Assembly: GCA_035041965.1 (NCBI GenBank)
Contig: JAPYMA010001481.1
Location: forward strand, 124,001-188,000
Direction of reading: 5' to 3'
Origin: Anisakis pegreffii
Taxonomy: Eukaryota > Nematoda > Chromadorea > Rhabditida > Anisakidae
Length of the DNA: 64,000 nt
Shown: positions 48,169 to 61,283 of the stretch, piece by piece
How the letters are laid out: every line of letters starts with the position of its first letter
Numbering within the stretch: the first letter of the stretch is position 1
Made by a program: the position numbers and the translations under genes
Notes under the pieces: generated by a model
Seen by the model: only the letters and a program-made list of their open reading frames with translations
Told to the model about the DNA's origin: nothing
Database searches by the model: none

Positions 48169-48936
48169 CGCGCTGAAAAAAAAGAATTTTTCTGTCAGAG
48201 TAAGTTTTTGAACGCGTTTTCCAAAAGTTAACTGAAATTGCGAGAATAAGTTAAAATATGCACTTTGATATGGTATTAATATTCAAAACAACACGAATGC
48301 CTACAATATCGATCGAGATTTCATTAGAGTTTTTTGCTAGTTTGTATCTTCAAATCAAACGCAGTCAAACACCACATATTTGTAGTAGATAGTCTCAAAT
48401 GCCTCAGATATTCACTGCAAGAACGAGATCGGAAAAGAATTCCACCAGGAACGAGGGTTTCTCGGCCCATTGGCACCAGAAATCCCAGAAACCAAGAGGA
48501 CAGAACCCGGAAACACCAAAACCAGAAGCTGCATCCGCGGGGATCCTTGTCTAACTTTTCATAAACTGCACGGAATAAAAAATTCAACGAACCTCCTTTC
48601 TCATCCATATCAGATTCAATACAAAATCTCAACTACATTATTGACATTCAGGTCATATTACCGCGAACAATAATGTAATTCTAATGCTGCTGCTGAAGGT
48701 TTACGTTAAATGGAAGGCCGTATTGCTATAGAGCGACCAAACATTGGAATATCAACATCACACACTGAATGATCAAAGTGACATGTGGTGGTGAGTTATA
48801 TTCAGCGGAGCAAGATTATGCAATCCTTTGCAAATTGAAAATTGATATACAGTAATGCTGTTGGTTCACTGGTTATCATATTCATTTGTTTACTTCACTT
48901 TTTGAAATGACGAAAGCGATTCGCATCACTAGACTT

Positions 48937-48951
48937 GGGGGGGGGTTGGGG
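48937..48951 (+). repeat. G-rich run (G9-TT-G4)
   Basis: The longest G tract seen in this AT-rich window. It has potential to form a G-quadruplex with nearby G pairs. No gene overlaps it. Confidence 0.7.
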
Positions 48952-49721
48952 TAAGGTTAACTCATAGATTCATGAGCATCCTATCAATTGAATTAAATAT
49001 TACTGAATTCTAAACAGATCAACACAGTTTTAGTTGCTCCACATCTTCCAAGCTGAAACTTCATAACAGCCAGATCAATTCTGATCAGTAATGAAATTTT
49101 CGAATCGCAACAAAAGTGCCGACATTCGGATTGAAACAGTGTCGAATATTATCAAATGGAAAATTGTTCAGAACTTGAGATTAAGACACATTAGTGTGAG
49201 ATTAAGGTCAGCTATTAGACTGAGCTTAAACGTTAGCCTAAGTCTGCGCTTTATCCAATTCTAAATTTTAGACTGTCGACATTTTATCTTCACTCCTCAT
49301 AAACTACCTCAGTGAATTTGACGTGGGAAGGTAATTAAATTATTAATGCCCGCTGAGCTGTTAAGATCCTAACCTGGAAAGCTATGTTTCATTGCCTCCT
49401 AATACTTTTTGCAACGTATAGCTAGGATCACATCTAATGAACGTTAGCCTGTCGAACTGAACAATGTGCGCATTCGCGTTCGAGTCCATGAGGACTTCAA
49501 AGAAGCAGTCTTCAGATGGATTTTATTCAGTTGGCCGTGGAAATAGGTATGGGATCGTTTTCTTGAGGAATGAAAATTTTTTTCTTTCCAATATTATTTC
49601 CCTAATCATCCCCAATATATTCAACAGTCATAACTGTATGAGAACATACGTTCTATGATTTATGGCAACGGATTTCTACAGTGAGCCCAAAAGTGTTTCG
49701 TACGACCAAATTGTTGTAAGC

Positions 49722-49910
49722 TTAATAATGGCGTTTATTTTGATGCTGTTTATTCCTCTTTTGCATTTTTAATTTATAATCAACGAATATGCTTTCCGAC
49801 TTTCGAAATTTCGCTTGCCCTACCAAATTTCCTTCCGGCTCTTCCGTTCCCGTTTCCAGTGTTGTTGTTTCGATTTCAATCGGTAGGATAGTGTGGTTTC
49901 CCACGGACAT
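49722..49910 (-). CDS. Hypothetical 62-residue small protein
   Basis: An ATG at 49910 in AAAATG context lies 8 bases after a strong acceptor (ttttctttgtctag, AG at 49920-49919 on the minus strand), a layout suited to spliced-leader trans-splicing. The product starts MSVGNHTILPIEIETTTLE, is acidic in the first half and ends in a basic tail rich in Lys, Gln and Asn. No signal peptide, membrane segment or known domain is visible. It could be an exon of a larger gene instead. Confidence 0.3.
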   Translation of the reverse strand: MSVGNHTILPIEIETTTLETGTEEPEGNLVGQAKFRKSESIFVDYKLKMQKRNKQHQNKRHY

Positions 49911-52900
49911 TTTCCAATCTAGACAAAGAAAAAGCACATTCCAACACCAACTTTTCGGTTTCATGACTTTTTGATGCCCTCCAATTACCCCACCATCTAG
50001 TTCTGCGGAATTTTTTCGGGTCTCGATTGCTGTTTACATGCAACACAAATGTCCACGTATTAAATGCAAGGTAACACTATAAAATTGCGTTCCGAATTGA
50101 TGAGTTGCTCTCTGGGAAATGATCGGATTTATGAGAAATACGCAAATGAAATCACACTAACTACGAAAGAAATGCAGACATTGTGGCTTCCTGCACAATG
50201 CATATACGTGCGGTGTGTACGACTCTGGCAACTCGGCGATACACCGAGAGATCTTTAACACTAGCGACTGAATTCGATTCATTTTGCATAAATCATATTT
50301 TGTTACAATAGTACAAATAAATCATTTTCTTCTGGTTCATAACACTGTAGCAATAGCAAAAAAACACAACTATGAGACTACCATTTTCGAGGAGTTTTGT
50401 GCGTAGAATGAGACATTGGACATCTTTCTTGATTTGGGTATTTTGACTCTCTTGTTTGGGAACTTTTAACTAATTTGCATTGACAGTTTTCCGTGAATGC
50501 TGGCAAAGTTCAAAGGATGGTCAGAACGCACGAATTTCAGTGTAGGTAATCTATGAAAATAAATTCTGCGCATTGCTTCACTATAAAATATTCAATGCGA
50601 CTGACCATATAACGGATGTGTAAATTTGTCGCAGCTGCAAAACAAATTTAGTTATATCCTTTATATTCTTGGATGATACTGAACTTTCACACACACATAT
50701 GATAGCAATGATAATAATGAACATAATGACAACATCAATAATACCGTGTTAGTATCAATAATAATAATAATAAACACAATGATCATCATTTTAGTGATAA
50801 TATCAACAAACTTTCCGAAGACATTAGTAATATTACAATGAAAATATTAACAATACAATCATTCACAATTAATTATCCCACATTGATTATTCATTCACCA
50901 CTTCAACATATTCAATTCAGAGAGACACCCTATGTGAAATGAAATGAAAAATAGACGAAATGAAACGACGAGAAATAAGAACAATACAATCAGACTGCAT
51001 ATTATCAATGAACTTTTCATTCAATAACACCGATCAACGAACCATCTTTTCGCGATTCTTTCAGGTGCTAACGATCATACGTTTTCAATCAATACCTCAA
51101 AACACTAAAAGCTTCAAAACATCTTACGCGTTATTGAACATTTCAAAGATATATCACAAATATTTTCGATAGTGCATCCGACAGATCTGTTCGAACATTT
51201 ACACACTCCTTCACACTGACTTGAACAACCATCGAATACGAAGCAAAACTTTCGAATGTTCCACTCATATTTCATTCAAAAATGAGAACTAAGCAGCCGA
51301 TTAGCGAGTGCAAAATATTTCATCAGTTTTGATAAAAATGGAGAATTTCAGAACGAAGAAGAAAATCTAAAAAATTGCAAAACGAATGCATTAATATTTC
51401 TGCATTAGTCAGAACAGATAATTGCTATTAGTAACAGTGGATGAGAAAAGCAAAATAAAAACTAGATCTGCTTAACAAAAGAAAACACTCCTTTGCACAG
51501 AGGTGTGTCTTCGGATGAGAAATGCCCAAAACATTTTTACTGTGAAACGATTAAGAATCTGCTGAATATAACATAGAACACATAACATTGACAACATCAA
51601 TAATAACAATAACACTTACGATTATTATTATCATTATATTAATCAATTATAAATATTTTGAATATGTATAAATATTTATAGTTATATATATTATTTATAA
51701 CATAGCAATATGACCTGAATAATCACCGCTCACAGTACATATTTGTTTTAAGAAATGAAAAAATACAGTAATGACATTAATACAAAGAATAATATGATCG
51801 AATAAATAATGTTATCAAAACATATCGAGAAACTGAATATCCTTTAAAAATACAATTCCTCAGTTTTAATATTGAATTCAAATTTCTATTTTTGCTTGAA
51901 ATTTTACGAGCGTTGAACACTTGCTTCATCAGTCATATACGACTTATCGGTCACATTTCCTTATGATTACCGACAGAACGAATCAAGAAAAAAATTCCGA
52001 GAAAAATTGAAATTTCGTTCTAAAATCAGTCTCTCTCGAAGGAACTTTCTGAAGAATTATTCCGAGATAAAATGACAGCTGAACAAAAAATAAACGATAA
52101 ACATGCAAAGAGGTACATATAACAGTAGCGTGATTCACTGATATATTCAAATGAATTAGCAACAGATCACTTTTTGCAAACGACTTCCGACTTGAATGAA
52201 GCGCTAAATTCAGAATGAAAAGTTTAGCAGTTTCACAGTGTCTGGAGCTCCGTTGGGAATTTTTCCCATAAACGCATATTCTTCCTCCCTCCTGAGAGGT
52301 AAATTAGCAACAAGAAACATTTCACAAAATTTGTATTCCTATGGTTCAAAACAGTTCAAAAATCTCCCTCATCCGTGCAAAACATCGTTGGTATAAATTT
52401 CTACCGTTCCAACAGCAGCAATATTCATTCAGTAATCAAATAAGTAATCAAACAACTTAATATTGCAATTCAACTCAACAATGAGATAAGTCAAGTGATC
52501 TATCCATCCTATGCTCCTCACAACTCGCTAATTCCATCTGCGAATCGAATCACACTTCTTAGTTCAACATATATTCAAACAAGCAAAAGGCAGCACATTC
52601 AGCAACAAAGCGTTATCATTATTACTATTCACCATTCACAAGTCGTTTGAAAATAGAACATCATTTTATGCCATATCACCATATATTATACCATAATAAT
52701 CACCATCATCAACTTATAGTTCTACTATTCATTTCAGTTGATTCATTCACATCTTAATTGCTAAAAAATGCATTCCTTTCCGAATACTTTCCCATCTAAG
52801 CCCGAAACAATCGTTCCCCTGCCATATTCATTCAGTATTTCACCTCCCAATGTTCAATTCAAATAAGCACACAATCCAACAATATTTAAGTAATCTTGCC

Positions 52901-53149
52901 CAAGCTTGAAATAACGCTTTCGTTACAAAAATATAGTCACTGATGTACGAAGAAACATCATTCCTCTTCATCGAACCATCAAAATATACAGATAGAGAGA
53001 GGAGTAACCGATTACCTTTTATATGCAGCGGATAAATAACTTAATAGTAAAATGAATCAACGCATCAATAATCATAAAAACAATGATATTACTATTAATA
53101 AATAATATGAATGATAATAATAATAATAACAACAATAATAATCAATGAA

Positions 53150-56100
53150 TTATTTACCCGAATTACTAGCATTATTATTACTATTATTAGAATTATTATT
53201 ACTGTTAATACTGTTGGTATTATTCGACGTTGAACTTGGTGGCGTTGAATTACCAGGAATAACAATACCACTATATCGTGCACTCAGCGCAGCTGCTGCA
53301 ACCTGTTGTTGTAATAACTGATGTTGGGCTAATAACGCATATTGCGTCAACAGATCCTATAATATTTGTTCATTTACTGCATTTACCAGCCGCACATCAT
53401 TCATTATTTCGATTCGCTATCCTTTTGCAAATGCAACACCTTCACTCTCGTCTCTCAAGCAACTCATCCAATCAAAATAAACTCGATAATTAATTGCCTT
53501 GCTATTGCTTTCTCAACATTCCATTACTTGCAGTTTACAAACAAAAAAGTTTTCGCTCTTCACGAAAATCCGACATTCTCTGAGTGATTTATTTCTAATG
53601 AAACCACTGCTACCATACTGCACAAAACTGCAACTACAAAACATCAACTCCACAACGCATCTTTTCTGTCTAAAAACTAATGAATAACCGAGATAGTAAC
53701 GAACCTGCGACGCGAACTGCTGCAAGGGATTGTTCGCTCCTGCATTTGTGTTGTTGAGTTGTGATTGATTTCTGGACTGATTCATAAAATTATTCGATAT
53801 CGCATTCGCTGTAGCGGCTGCGATAGCTGCAGCAGCGAGTTGTTGCTGTCGTTCGGGTGATATGTTGGTCACCGAATTCGTGAGCATATCGATACCACTC
53901 AACAACGACGCGGCCGCCGACGAACAAGGGGGACCATTCGATAGACTGGTCGACGGGGTGGACGTGGACGGAGATGCTTTTGGTGCGTTCATACTTTGCG
54001 ATTGCTGTTGAACTGATCCAGACGACAAACTTGTCGGTGTAACGCTCGATGCCGCTGATAACGTCGATGGAATCCTTTAACATTATTTGTTACCTATTTA
54101 TCTATGTTGAGCAGATAAGTTTTGCATCAGTGCTTGCTTTCATCACGACTGATTGTTACAGAAATTACACATTATCGGTGGTTGAAGTATGCGGATGGAC
54201 GCGACGAACTTCAAATAATTCGTTTACAAATCCATTCAATCAAACAAAAATAAAACGAAAATATCAATACAAAACAAGAACGAAAGAGATCAAAAAACTG
54301 CAAACAACAAAAGACAAATAAACAAACGAACCTATTTGTACTGAAAGGAGTTTGTGCTTGTTGCTGTTGCTGCTGCGGTAATGGAGTACCGAGAGTGATG
54401 CCAGCCGACTGCTGTAATGACGACGTTGATGGGGTCGTGATTGATATGGAGTGAGTGGACGGCGTTTGACGACTGGATGGTCGAGGGACTAACGGGTTCG
54501 ATGAAGCGGACGACGACGGCATATTCTTCAAATTGTTCGTATTGGCCAGCGATCGCAGCTGATTTAACGAGTCATCAATCGATAAGGGTGTTGAGTAAAT
54601 GGATTGTTGGGATGTATTGGGATTGTTGTTGGATGATAAGGATATTGATGGTTGTTGTTGCTGGGATAATAACGAGTTGGAAGACATCGAACTATTATTG
54701 TTGAGGGTGTTTGATAGAGATGAGGTAGAGATTGGAGGAAGAGGGTTGGGAATTGTGGTTAGTAAGTTTTGTGAGGTGGACGGGAGTGATAGTACTTGTT
54801 GCGCATGTTGCTGTGCTTGTAACAGAGCTGCTGATTGCGACGATAACAACGAAGATGTCGACTGACTGCCATTGCCCACTCCTATTCGTGGCGAATGATG
54901 GGGACTGAAAAATATCAAAATTTCAAAATGTTTGCTTGAAGCCGAATTTTATGAGTCTTCTTGAGTCAACGTGCAAACGTTTGTCACATCACTCATGTTT
55001 ATCCATCCAAAAACAACATTTACGCTGTTTAAAACGAAAATTGTCTCATCCTTATGTCATCATTCTCGATTCCGTTTGGGATGATATTGTGACACGGTTT
55101 CAGATCAGATCAAAGTAATAATAATGTATGAGGTAATAATAACAATAGTGATAATGATAATGATAACAACACCAACAATATTAATATAATGATGATAATT
55201 ATTAATACTCAACATGATTATCAAACAAAAACTGCCGGTCTGAAGTAAAGCAACGCACCTTGTGCTGTTAAAAGATGTACTCGACGTATTTGCGCCGTTC
55301 CCAGCACTTAGCGATAGCGATAATCTCGCGTTCAACGCTAATAAATGATCCCTTCTTCGCACCAACTGAGCCATCGACTCCTCCAGTCGTACATTCTCCA
55401 TTTTCAGTTCGTGTAAACATGACAGCAATTGTGCTACTGAAACGAATCATTTGCTCACTTTTGACGCTTTTTTGAATAATAACAATAAAGCTTATGTACT
55501 AATGTAACAACAAACGCTTATGTACTAACATTTTTTCGAACTTAATAAAACCTACAACGCTTTGCTCACCACATCAATCGCATTTTCATTTATGAAACTA
55601 CGATGCGCTGCGCTACCTTATTCATTTCATTGAACACCATATTCATGCATGTTTTATTCTACAAAACATTTTATTTTATGCTACATATTCTTCACATAAA
55701 CAACTTCACCATCGCCTCTTCATTCATTCAACCTCTTTTGTATTTTCCTTCTACGCATCGCTGTTAAAATCAATTTCTTCACGAGCCTCTTATTTCTATC
55801 ATTTATTTACTACGTCAAAGCAATTGTTTTTCATCTTGTTCGTGTATATACCTTAAATTTCTATCTCCCTATCATTTTGTTCATTATTTCAAAAAGGTCA
55901 CCATCAATCAATTCATCAACGAATCAAGACGAACCAACACAAACAACGTTCACATTCACCTACGAGTACTCAACTCCTCTAACATCATCTCATCTCCTTA
56001 TATAAATCTCTGTTCACTTCACAAACTTCCAATCAAGTCAACAGTGCAAAAATGCGAAATGAGATAGATAACTAGAAATACAGCTTTATTCAACGAATAC

Positions 56101-59100
56101 GATCACTATTCCCCAATTTCTCTGTTCTGCACACAGCAAAATCAACTTTACATTACGTCAATCAATAATCAATCAATCAAATACATTCACTATTCATCAA
56201 GAAATGCCCTTCTCTTCCTCCCGCCTGCATCGCATCAACAACGCACCAAAGATTAATCCCATCAATCTACCGATTCGATGCGCACGGTGTAGGCACAGAG
56301 AACCAACTACTCAAAGAACACAGCGTTTTATTTATTGCTTTCGCTGTTCATCGCTTGTGCAGAAGCACAGTTGTTTTGTTTCATCCCTTCACTCTCACTA
56401 CCACTTCATATCGATTTTCTATCAATTACTCAATCTCATCGAATCATCTCTTTCCAGCAACTACCGTAAAGTCCACCAAATTCAACCGAAACATTAAGTC
56501 AACATCACATTGAATTTTTATCGTTTTTTTGGAACTGATCTTCGGAATTTTTGGAATTTAGCGCCATCATTCCATATCAATTTCATGTCATGTGCCCGAT
56601 AGCCGGTTTCAAAATTCTCGTCGCTATACAAACTGCGTTGTGTGTCTTTTTTCACAATCGATCAAGAAAACGATCTGTTAGTGGAAAAACAAAAGAATTC
56701 CAACATGTGCAAAGCAACTGCGAACTGTTCGCTGCATAGCTAGGTGGAAACTTCGACGAGAAGAGATCGATGAAGGGTGAAAAATTTAAAAGTGAAACGA
56801 GATGAACGAATAGAGTAGGACCTTTCGAAGAAACGAAATGATAAAACCCGTCAAAACAAACTAACTCAACTCGAATCAAAGCCACCAAAAACAAATACAA
56901 TGCAAATGCACAAAAAACAAACAACTCACTGTCAAAAGGTGCATGTGACATCAAGAAATGCGATCCTTGTTCCCACTGCCTCTCCAGCAACTCTTCCATG
57001 GATTGGGGAAACGGAGAGTGATGCTGCTGCGAAGAGCCACTTGTTGACGCACCGGATGTCGATGCAGCAACCGCAATGGCATTACTATTAATACTGCTAC
57101 CAGTTGATAATCCCAACGATGTGGATGGTAACGATGCAGAAACATGGTGCCGATCTACTTGCGCACTAAAAACAAGCAAATTTCATTGAAAATAAAATTC
57201 CACTATTTTACAGCTAATCTTCCGAACTTACTCCACTCAACTCGTCCAATTTTTAAAATCGACCAATTTACCCCCTCCACCCCATCTTAAACCATTTCCT
57301 TTCTACATATACTGTTTTCTCACTATCACTTATGAGAGTCTCACATGTTATTCCTATCAGGAACATTCCGACAAAAAAACAACACATCAAAATTCTAGAT
57401 TCCACCAGTCACAAACAAACACAAATTTATCTCCTTTCCCATCTAATCATATTACAAATAACACCTTCATCAATTCATTAAAAGCAAAATCACCAACTTT
57501 GTTGGATTCACATCGGAACTGTAATTGATACTCTTTGATAGAGTTCGTAATAACGGTGCACCAGTGAGCGTCATTGAATTTGAATTAATCGAATTCGTAT
57601 TCAGATTTAAATTCGCACTGATATTCGTTGACGAAGTTGACGGTTGTTGATATGATATCGACAGATTATTATTAACATTAGTATGGCTTGGTGAATTAAC
57701 ACTACTCAACGCATTCGCTGTTGAGATTGTTGTGGTTTTTGCTTGACTCATACTGGACGCTAAAAACCACGCATCATTGTTTACAACTGCAGTAAATATA
57801 TGCAAATGATTATGGAAATCGAACGGAGTGAAATTGATTACCGTTATTTTGTGCAGATGTTTGAATATTGCTGTTGACGATATTACTGCTTGAGAACATA
57901 TTCGTGGAGGAATTGGTAGTAGAGATATTATGATTACTATTATTGTTATTATCATTCGATGTTGACGGCAAAGATAAATGTGATACGGTCGAGGCGGTGG
58001 GTAGCGTCGTTGCCGCTGCGATTGCGTCTCGTTCACTTACACGTTCTCGTTGAAAATCTGATACTGTCTCCTAAATTTAAATTAATGTTATCATTACGAA
58101 CATAATAATAACGAATTACAGTTTCGAGTAATTGAAAAACAAACAACGGCAAGAATATTAACAAAAATAGTGGTTAAGAAGAACACAATTTTTGAAAAAT
58201 AACACAAATCATAAATAATATAGAACATGATTCCATCTTGTCAAAACTAACCGATATGAGAGGACCAACAGATTCAAGCAGTGCTTTCACAGATTTGCTC
58301 GTTTTATGGTTCCGTGGCCTTTTCGGCTTATCACCGATCTCGGCCGGTTTTGGACGTTTCACTGTAACACCACAATCACTCAATTATAATAATTTTCAAG
58401 CGGCACTCACTCCAAGCATTCTCCAAATGAAGTCACCATTTCCATAGAAAACTTCCACTCGTAAATTGAATCAGACTAGTCGAATTTATGAACTATCCAC
58501 AATGAGAAAAGTAACTATTCCCACGAAGAATGATGCGAACACGCGAAAAAGTTGTAGAAACGAACCGGATTTATGAACAGAGGATGCTGATGTGGACAGA
58601 GGCGGTGTGTGCTTATTGTTATCCAAGGAGTTGTGAATGGAATTCGGTGAAGAAAGGTCGGTGCCTGCCGGCGATGTACTCGTCAACAGACCGTTGTTCA
58701 GACCTTTATCACTCAGCACCGGTGATATATCAGGCTAAAATTTCCATCGTTCACATATCATCATTTCAGCTCGCAAATTCACATGAACAAATGTTATAAT
58801 GAGTGCAAAAGATAATCGCAACAAACAACCGTAACAATCAAAATATTACAAAAATACAGTTACAAATTGTTGAGTAAGGTCAATGCAGTAATTAAACACC
58901 TTAACGAGCGATGAACCAATCAGAGTGCCCATGTTAGATGGCAGTGGGACAATGGTGGCAGATGAAGCCAATATCTCCAAATTTGACGGTTGATCACATT
59001 TCGAGGAGGACAACGCAGCTGCAGCTGGCGGGGGAGTATCACGTACTATTGACGATCTGAATTTTGCATTCATAATACAAAGCAATCATGGTTAATGAAA

Positions 59101-61283
59101 ACATTTATGTGAATAAATAACAAATATAACCTTCCACTCGATACAGGTGGACTGCAGGTATCATCGATTATTGTGGCATGATGTGCACCTAACGGTTGGG
59201 AAAGTACCACGTTCATCATTGCTCGATCAACTGACGTTGGAGGCAGTGGTGTTCTGCAATTTATCACAATAATGACAGACAATAGCAGCACTAATTAAGG
59301 GAGTTGATGAAAATATCATCAATATCGTCACACACGATCCTTGCTAAACTGAGAGGAATTTACATAAAAAGAAAATAAAAAAGAATACATAAAGAATTTA
59401 CATAAAAAGGACAGAATTCAAAGTGTACGTACCGTTGGATAGGATCAAGTAACATAGCGTTACTGCTAGTGGTACTGATACTATTATTATCACGTTGTCG
59501 ATTAAGCGGGTCGGTGCTATTCGACGATAAGACGTTTAGCGTAGATGCGATGTTGCGTGGTGCAGCTGATCCGCTTAAAGAGATGATCGATGTTGATCGA
59601 TTGGGATTATTGGACGAGGAATTTGTTGACGTCGAATTGGAATTGGATGTGGTGGTCGTGGTGGTGTTCGTCGTATTATACAGATGAGACGAGGATATGG
59701 GCGATAAGCTTGACAATAATCTCTGAAATTGTAACCGAAGTGATGTCTGTTTGTGGTGATGAACGTAACCACAACAAAAGCATTACAACGTTGATAAATT
59801 TATCAATCCCAAAAACCACTATAAAAATCAACAACAAAATGATCTATAAAGAAGACAATTTCACCGATCTAAAACGTCAATTTTTTTCGATTGGAATAAT
59901 GCACAGTGTTCTCCTCGAAAAATCAGATTGCATTTCTTTAAACTGCGGCAGCTATTCAAAGTCTCGTCAGATCAAAAGCAATGTTGAATTCACGTCGCGT
60001 CAATAAATCAACTGAATAACTAAACAAATAAATTACAACCTAATAACATTCTTTAAAATATTTTCCGTTGATTGCCCATAATAAATGGCCCACAATCTGT
60101 CACAAGAACCCAATAAATCAATCTAATGTATGAATAACATTCTTATCTTCTCAGCAAATGCATTCGATTACCAACAACCAAAAATAACTGCAGAGGACAA
60201 TTCAACAAAACCAGCAAAATGAAACCAAAAACCTCCCACCACCAAACGGCTGGGTGTGCGCGAGTGCAAAACGGTATCGTTAAAGAATTTTTGTGTACAT
60301 ATCAAATCATAAGATTAATAATGATAATAACAATAATAATTATTATTGACGTACTTCGTTAGACATTAATTATAACAATAACGAATATTGAATAGAATAC
60401 TGAAAAGATTCATTCATTCCATCACTTCATTTAATGAAACAAGTTTCTGAAGACGAATGAATGAAATATCACTTATTTATTGTAACTGAACGATCAACTC
60501 AACCAATAAGTAGCACTTTAATGTCAGAACCGCGTTTCATCATGGTAGAGCGTAGCAGTTAAAAAGTTTAATACTCACAATAATAAGAATAATAATGATA
60601 ATCAAACAAATAATTCTTCTATCAGTTTAAAAATACAACTCAAGTCAAACTGCTTACTGCACATCGTAGGCAATGCATATAAAACCGGAATTTCTATCAA
60701 TTTCAAAATCACTTTCATTTTATTGTTATTGTTACAATCGCTTTAATACTACTATCACTATGACCATCCAGCAACATTTCTTCTCTTTTTGTTTATCGAT
60801 AAAAATCATTGCTGTTTCGCTTTGTCAATCAATAATCAATAAGGACATTGTAATAATTTTACTGCTTTCTTCTGAAAATGTACGAAGCGTTGCAAAACAA
60901 TCCCATTCATATTCGACTACATGTGGGAGGGTATGGCATTGACGCAATACCACAAAAGTCTTCAGTTAGTGTTTGTTATACTTTGATTGAGCAATAGAAC
61001 AAGATGAAGCTTTGGCACGATCTCATTCCATTCAAATAATCAACAAGACAAGACGATACAAGACGACTTTAACAAATATGACCATATTTACACAAGACTG
61101 ATAGTGTTCAGTAATGAAACTCACTCGATTAATGTAGTGATCAGTGGATTGTGGAATGCCGTTGGAAGCGTTGTTGAGTCTAGGTGATATCTGCTGACCC
61201 CCACCACTCGTTGTTGACGAGCACGACGATGACTGCGCACGATGACGATACGCCGGAATTATCTTTATTAGCGGATCACCAAT
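53150..61283 (-). CDS. zfp-1: AF10/MLLT10 family chromatin protein (ZFP-1-type), C-terminal part; 5' end beyond right edge
   Basis: Thirteen exons join in phase (1,020 residues): 61283-61125, 59722-59433, 59253-59131, 59056-58900, 58734-58566, 58361-58252, 58070-57842, 57759-57498, 57165-56930, 55436-55259, 54904-54332, 54074-53705, 53356-53150. Most is Ser/Asn/Thr/Gln-rich low complexity. A basic patch, KRPKPAEIGDKPKRPRNHK, may act as a nuclear signal. MEELLERQWEQGSHFLM followed in the next exon by QLLSCLHELKMENVRLEE and LLALNARLSLSLS matches the octapeptide motif-leucine zipper of AF10/AF17, the DOT1L-binding region. The PHD and extended-PHD fingers expected at the N-terminus are not in the window. 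C. elegans ZFP-1 is the worm member. A poly-Gln and poly-Asn tail ends the protein. Confidence 0.9.

Larger units (their letters stand above)
48169..53149. other. 5-kb interval with one candidate small ORF, otherwise non-coding
   Basis: It holds a GC-richer block (48421-48549), a G9TTG4 run (48937-48951), a possible 62-residue ORF (49910-49722) and AT-rich triplet microsatellites near 50755-50775 and 53105-53145. No larger gene was recognised. Confidence 0.45.

Noticed and set aside
56204..56497. 97-codon plus-strand ORF with CARC and CFRC
   Set aside because: Lies antisense in an AF10 intron, pairs of Cys look accidental and there is no supporting signal.
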